64,000 nt of DNA, from contig WPIO01000130.1 of the NCBI GenBank assembly GCA_009760855.2, positions 304,501-368,500 on the forward strand, given 5' to 3'. A model generated the notes under the pieces. It was not told the DNA's origin. It saw nothing but the letters and a program-made list of their open reading frames with translations, and made no database searches. Both the position numbers and the translations under genes were made by a program. This DNA is from Cristatella mucedo (taxonomy: Eukaryota; Bryozoa; Phylactolaemata; Cristatellidae). Shown here in pieces: positions 58,866 to 64,000 of this stretch. Every line of letters begins with the position of its first letter. The first letter of the stretch is position 1.

Positions 58866-60414
58866 TGCCGGGTTTCATTTCTGATGACCAATTGAGGCTC
58901 CCGCCGAGCCGAGTAGGTCGGTGCATTAAAAAAAAACGGATTGCAGCAAGTGCGGCGATCAAGAGGTCGAAGCAGAAAAGCACGAGCAGCCACCTGCAAG
59001 CGCACCGTCGAGGGATGAGAATTAAGGGGCCACGCCCCAAGGCTGCCTCGGCTGTTGACACACCGATTCGGAGCGTCGGAGGCGACGTGAGCTCCGCGCT
59101 TCGCTGCGAGATCGTGCGAGAGCTCCCAGCGATCCGCACGGCGTCCGTCAGTCGTCGATCGCCTCGGCGTCGTCGTCGTAGCGCTGCCGGCAAAGCGCCG
59201 AAGAACGGCACTTGGACGTTTACTCGTTAAGGAATTTGAACTGCGGAAGTAGCTAGCGTGTCGCGGTGATGTAAAGCAAAAGGATGGAAGCGGGAAAGAG
59301 AGCAGCAACGAGAAAGCAGGTGGGCAGGGCGGCGGGGCGGGGGGGAGCGGAAGTCTGTCAGACGCAGCGAGTCGGGACCGCATCGTCTAGGGCTTAATCA
59401 GTCTTGTGCAGACGCAGCGCCGAGTTTCATATAAGCGGACACGTGACAGAGACGAGAGGTGTGAGCGGACTGCACGATGCGACGCTACAGAGGCAGGTAC
59501 TTGGCCACTGCTAGGTGACAAAAGAGCCCTGCATCCTGCACGGATTTCGTAAGAGCAGTAAAGAATCGATTTGCGTTAAAAACTTCACTCAGTCGTCGTA
59601 GCCAGATCAAAAGCCGCCTTAGAAGCTGGGCAGGAATCAAATTCGCACATCAAAGGAATTACGTAATGCGGAACACCTAACCTTCATTACCAATGTTTTT
59701 ACAAATATCAGGATAATAATATCAGATATCAGGATAATCTATACGGGGTAGGTTAATCGATAATCGATAGATAATTGGTAGATAATCGATAGGTTGCTCT
59801 TTAAACTTGAGCTGCGAAGGCAAAGCTCGGCAGATAACCTAAAATTTATTTTATTCCAAGCTAGGAAATAGTTGCTGTTTTTATAGAATGATTTTTACAT
59901 CGCTCCCCTCCCCAATAAAGCTGGAATGCTAGTGCACGTGAGTGAAACGCAATGTAACGTGCCAGTTAAGGAGGTGCGTTGATATCGCGTCTGGTTTTTC
60001 GCCGTAATAGATGGGCCTGCGCCAAGTTATTGTGGGTACGGACGGTTACGTATTCCTCGTGGAAAAATGTTCTTGAGAGCGTCTAACGAGATCTTTTGAA
60101 GTCATGAGTAGGCACCTGATCGAACTCCAATTTCAGATGTTTTTCAGACCCATGCACCTGTATTCCAGCTTTACTGAGAGGGATTTAGAATCGTTCTTTT
60201 TTACAGCTACTATTTGATGGTCCACATAGCTTATTCATTGATTGATCCAGCTAGTATGACTGTTCTTGCCAGCTTGAAGAGCACAAACTAATCGGTGTTT
60301 GTGGTCAAGTTACTGGATTCGTGGTAACAGGAGAATATAGGCATGCACGTCCAGGTGTGAGCTGGGCAGGCCGAATAACTTAAAAAAATATACCTGAACA
60401 ACGAGTCTCATTGT

Positions 60415-60520
60415 AATAATAATAATATTAATAAATTTTCAGTGCCCTGAATCTCTTTTTAGGCATTTTAATAATGTTGTATGGAAAGCATTACCAAATG
60501 ATTGATGGTAACTGTACCTC
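60415..60520 (-). repeat. LINE-A tail, diverged
   Basis: Contains taataataatattaataaat, agtgccctgaatctcttttt, aggcatttta and then aaagcattaccaaatgattg. Confidence 0.7.
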
Positions 60521-60526
60521 ATTTTT

Positions 60527-60655
60527 GTAGCGGCAGAAGAGCCTTAACGGAAATCAACCCGCTTGCAGTTGGCAATAAAGGATTGCCTTTGGCAGGACTC
60601 GAACCCACGACAGGGGTCACGTGAACAGCGCGCACGCTACCTCCTAGGCTAAGAC
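60527..60655 (-). repeat. SINE-A, adjacent to a LINE-A tail
   Basis: Reverse SINE-A: gcggcagaagagccttaacg, cccgcttgcagttggcaata, aaggattgcctttggcagga, ctcgaacccacgacaggggt and ctacctcctaggcta. Confidence 0.85.
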
Positions 60656-61102
60656 TTTATAGATGGCCGGCACCAATAGACGCGATAGTACAAAGAGCTT
60701 CGGTGCAGCTCAAACCGTTCCCCAACATTGTCGCTATTACTGTGAATCAACTGCCGGGAGGTCAGCGGCCGAATCTAGGAAAGCGAGCGTGACCGCGGGA
60801 GTGGGGGAGAGGCTTAGTGCTCTCTCAGTAGAGCCCTTATAAGGGCTAAATGTAGAATTCGGCTGATTCGGCATCCTTCTATTGCAGGACTCGGTCCTTC
60901 ACCCTAGGCTGTGTAGGCCAGGCGAGCCTAGCCCCCCCCCCCAGTTTAGACCTAGAGGCACCTGTACGCAAGTGTCACCTAACAAGTGACTGGACACTTC
61001 GCGGCTTAGTCGCTGTCCGTACGTGACATCGCGAACGGGCAACGGCTAGCTATCGGGCGAGCGAGTCACTCCCTCAACCGCAGCACTCCTACAGATGCTG
61101 CC

Positions 61103-61528
61103 ATGCCACAGAACATAAGTCCTCTTGATGACGTCTCGCCACTGGAAGCCTTAGTCCACAAGCAGACACCTACCCTGCAATCGGACTGCCCCAGTAGACG
61201 AATCGCAGGAAAGTTTCGACGAGAAGGCAGCACTTGCACGCAGAAAACTTCGTCAGGCTTGCATGCCGACTTGTTGTCGTCAGAAAAACAGGACAGCCAA
61301 AGCTATAAGCTGCTGCAATCTACTGGTCACATCTACTGGCCCCTGGAGAGGGACCGACTGATCATCGGGTGGATCCGTCCGGTGGTCCTAGGGCGTCTCG
61401 AGGAGATAATCAGTATTGAGCAGCTCCAAATAGCGAAGGCAAACGGTCAGGCTCGCCCGAAGGCGCTTGGGCGAATGCAAAAAAAGTCGCACACGAAAGC
61501 AAGCATCCCCAATCGCGAACGAGCGTAA
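61103..61528 (+). CDS. Unidentified 141-codon open frame
   Basis: Starts at ATG 61,103 and ends at TAA 61,528. The composition is mixed (no low-complexity run), with segments such as SEKQDSQSYKLLQSTGHIYW and LGRLEEIISIEQLQIAKANG. There are no visible domain motifs, signal peptide or membrane segment. It may be a single-exon remnant, an exon of an unseen gene, or chance. Confidence 0.2.
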   Translation: MPQNISPLDDVSPLEALVHKQTPTLQSDCPSRRIAGKFRREGSTCTQKTSSGLHADLLSSEKQDSQSYKLLQSTGHIYWPLERDRLIIGWIRPVVLGRLEEIISIEQLQIAKANGQARPKALGRMQKKSHTKASIPNRERA

Positions 61529-63766
61529 TGGCTCCTGCATCCTCGTAGGCTGCTGCATCCCACGAGCACCCACCGTGTGCGGCTCGTTTCATCGGACCTT
61601 TACCTTGGCACTAAATAGGGTGGTTAAAAAGTGACACCATGCTCTCAGTGTGGAAGATGAATGGATATGAAAGACTAGTTAACTTTTTCAGTTGAGCAGT
61701 ATGTTTTAATTAGGTGACCTTCCGGCCACATCGACCTCGATTTCTTCGTTCCATTTGGCTACCGTCCGAGCTTAGAGCGAGCAATAGTAGGCACGTGTTC
61801 TCTTTGGGTCTGTGCAAGCCCGTGCTAGCCACTGCACCTTTCGAATCGGTTTGTCGTCGAGTGCCGCCCTTTAGCTAGGGAGTTTCGGCTTTTGTACTAA
61901 GGTTGCATAAACTTCGGCATGCCGCATCATGCCTGCGAAAAAGCATACTCGTGCCGGCATTAACTTTCACGGCAAGGTAGGCATGGAGGGCACCATCTCA
62001 CGGCCATCGGGCTGACTAGCAACGCATCGCTGCTGCTGTTGTTATTGCTGCTTCTGCTATTGCTTCTATGCCTCTGCTGCTGCTTCGGCTGCTGCTCATC
62101 GGGACCGGCAGCCATTCTAACGTATATCGAAGGGGCACAGCAGAGGGGGCTCGACGGACTAAATTTGGCCAAGATGGTGCACGAAAAGCTTGTCTAGACT
62201 AAATGGCCGCACAGCAGCACCATTCCCAGCCTCTCGTGCCGTCTCAGCGCTCCGCTATTGTTCTGCAAGACTTCCGCCAATGCGAGCTCACGTCCGACTG
62301 CACGGTCTCGGCGTCCCGACTCAGCCCCTGCAGTCTGGCCGTGACCACCCCTCTACCAGCCAAACATCAAAGTACCGCGGCGATTTACTTAAATTTATGG
62401 CCCTGGAAGGCTGTATCGTGTGCTGAGTTCTCTTCACACCGAATACCCTGAGCACCTTCCAAGCGTTGAATGCGACAGACACGTTCGGGGGACCGGCCAC
62501 CGGATCGTCGTAAGGCATATGCTAAATTCCTAGAAAAAGATTTAGTCCTCTGAAGGGGCTGTACAAATGTAGAAGCAGTAGTACTAGTATAAATTGGGCC
62601 GGACGAGCCGCTGGAGCTCCATAGGTCGACCTTTGGTTGACCGTTCCATTGCTCCAGTCGTGAGTGCGGACAGCCTTCACTGGCTGAGTGAGGCGTCGGC
62701 GGCCATAAATGCGTCGGCGGCGGGGCTGCACTGCTCACCCTGCACTCTGTCGACTGCCTCTCGGGGTGCGGTGGGAATGCCTGCACCGTCGATCGGAACA
62801 AAAGATAGATAAGATAGAGATCTTGGCAAGATCAGATGGCGGGCTTGTGAATAGAATGACGTCGGTCACCCAGCGTTCGCGCCGGGAGACGCGTGCATGT
62901 CACCTTGTGCCGGCAGGCGTCGCCGCAGCTAGTTAGCCCCAATAAACTAGCGATGTGAGCAGCTCTCGCCCCGGCGTGCCGCCAGCTTGTGCCTGGCCGC
63001 TAGCTTGCCGATTCTTATATGTACGCGCAGCCAGGTATTCGTCAGAGACTCGCTTCACGATGGCTGACGGTCGAGCGATCGTCGAACGGGGCAGTTGGTC
63101 ATCATCAAAATCAGCCAGAAGCGCCGATGCTGCCAGCTGGCAACGGTGTAGCCGAGGCCGGCAAGCGAGCTGGCTGCTGCAGTTAGTTGACCAGCGGCAG
63201 CTGCGCTGGGTAGCAATAACAAGCGAACCGTGAACAACAGACAGAGGGCGGCGGCCGCCGGAAGACGGCCAGACCACTACGGCGCCTGCCCCTGCCGCCG
63301 CCGCAGTCTCGCGTACACTAAACCGTGAATCAGCTTTCGTCTTGCAGCATTTAATCCTCTCTAACCCGACAGGCTTCCTCTCCGTGCCCAAGCTCTCGTC
63401 TGAGCAGGGATGAGCTTCCCGCCCCCCCGAAGTGCGATTCGTTTGAAAGCTTGACGAGAGCAGGCGGCACATCCGATCGGGTGGATGCAGCCGTAGAATT
63501 AATGCGGCCGCGTCGACGGCTGGAGCCGGAGTCATAGTCAGGGCAGGATGCGGCGGCGGCAGCGGCGGCGGCGGCAGCGGGCGGCGGCTCGCCCGGTCTA
63601 TCTTAGACGACCTACGGCGGAGCCGTCTATCAGATGAGATAAGCTCTGCGGTCGGTCGCAGTCGGACTGCCTGACTGATTGCCACGCTCGCTCGCTTGAT
63701 CGGCTGCTTGCTCGACTCAGTTGGGGGGCCCCTCCAGCAGCTGGATTTAAGGTCGAGGCTTCGGAT

Positions 63767-63852
63767 CAGTGCGCACGGCGGCGGCGGCAGCGGCGCTCGA
63801 CAGCTTAGAGACCAGTGCGAACGGCGGCGGCGGCACTCGACAGCTTAGAGAC
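63767..63852. repeat. Tandem 40-46-bp GC-rich duplication
   Basis: Copy 1 (63,767-63,812) and copy 2 (63,813-63,852) share cagtgcg, (CGG)n and ctcgacagcttagagac. They differ by six bases of the CGG/CAG part. The repeat lies in the CpG-rich patch at the window end. Confidence 0.9.
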
Positions 63853-64000
63853 CGATGCAAGATTCATTTCCGTCGCCTGCCGGCTTACAGTCCACTGCCT
63901 GTCGAAGAAACTAGCGCAGGTTTTTGGGCGCGACTGGGTCAGCTATAGGCGGCGGCCCCAAGCCACCTAGATGCCTAGACGAACAGGCTGGCGTCAGGTC

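Larger units (their letters stand above)
58866..64000. other. Distal region with GC-rich patches, no assignable gene
   Basis: CpG-rich patches at 58,870-59,400 and 62,900-64,000 look like gene-start regions, but no frame matches a family I know. The + frame at 61,103-61,528 (141 codons, mixed composition) is the least repetitive candidate and could be an exon. A LINE-A tail and a SINE-A lie at 60.4-60.66 kb, and a worn LINE-A tail at 62,519-62,600. Between 59,690 and 59,800 there are repeats of gataatc-type words. Confidence 0.35.

Noticed and set aside
58832-59383. 183-codon minus-strand frame and overlapping 112-codon plus frame
   Set aside because: Both are Ser/Arg/Pro-rich, mutually antisense, and one runs into a LINE-A copy; no family signal in either.
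62933-63685. 250-codon minus-strand open frame
   Set aside because: Long because the region is GC-rich; it starts with a Pro/Arg run over CGG repeats, has no recognisable domain and overlaps other open frames on both strands.

Overview
The window looks like nuclear DNA from an invertebrate animal. It has a widely spaced, GT-AG spliced gene with introns of about 0.1 to 9 kb, tRNA-derived SINEs, L2/CR1-like and restriction-endonuclease-type LINEs, a Tc1-like transposon and long dinucleotide microsatellites. Nothing in it suggests bacterial operons, CRISPR, or tRNA/rRNA genes. I cannot place the species more precisely.

The one gene I can read from end to end is a chimaerin (SH2 - C1 - RhoGAP) on the + strand, in twelve coding exons from 3,355 to 38,813. 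All twelve exons join in consistent phase into a 512-residue protein ending in TGA. From the SH2 domain onward (exons 4 to 12) the assignment is secure. Exon 3 is well supported by its YYG motif and phase. Exons 1 and 2 are inferred from splice sites, phase and position. By family knowledge, the SH2 domain binds phosphotyrosine partners, the C1 domain senses diacylglycerol at membranes, and the RhoGAP domain switches off Rac. The SH2 arginine and the GAP arginine finger are present, but the first C1 loop is two residues longer than usual and lacks the conserved proline.

The introns are full of repeats. SINE-A is a tRNA-derived SINE of about 150 bp with at least twelve copies. SINE-B is a second tRNA-derived SINE whose 3' end matches the tail of LINE-A. 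LINE-A is an L2/CR1-like LINE with a (TTA)n tail, and LINE-B is a second such LINE with an (AATGT)n-type tail. A 5'-truncated RLE-type LINE lies at 23.8-25.7 kb. Three perfect short palindromes (9,030; 16,196; 25,405) stand out; the last interrupts the reverse transcriptase of the RLE LINE.

Downstream of the chimaerin gene, 42.5-48.9 kb is an AT-rich island of decayed, intron-less, densely packed coding remnants on both strands. One minus-strand frame carries a tail-fibre-like repeat motif. I read the island as the remains of an integrated DNA virus or virus-like element, later hit by one LINE-B and one LINE-A insertion. Next to it is a degenerate Tc1-like transposon (48,996-52,743), with terminal repeats and nested insertions. 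From 53 to 64 kb there are GC-rich patches, more repeats and a few unassigned open frames; no gene there can be named with confidence.
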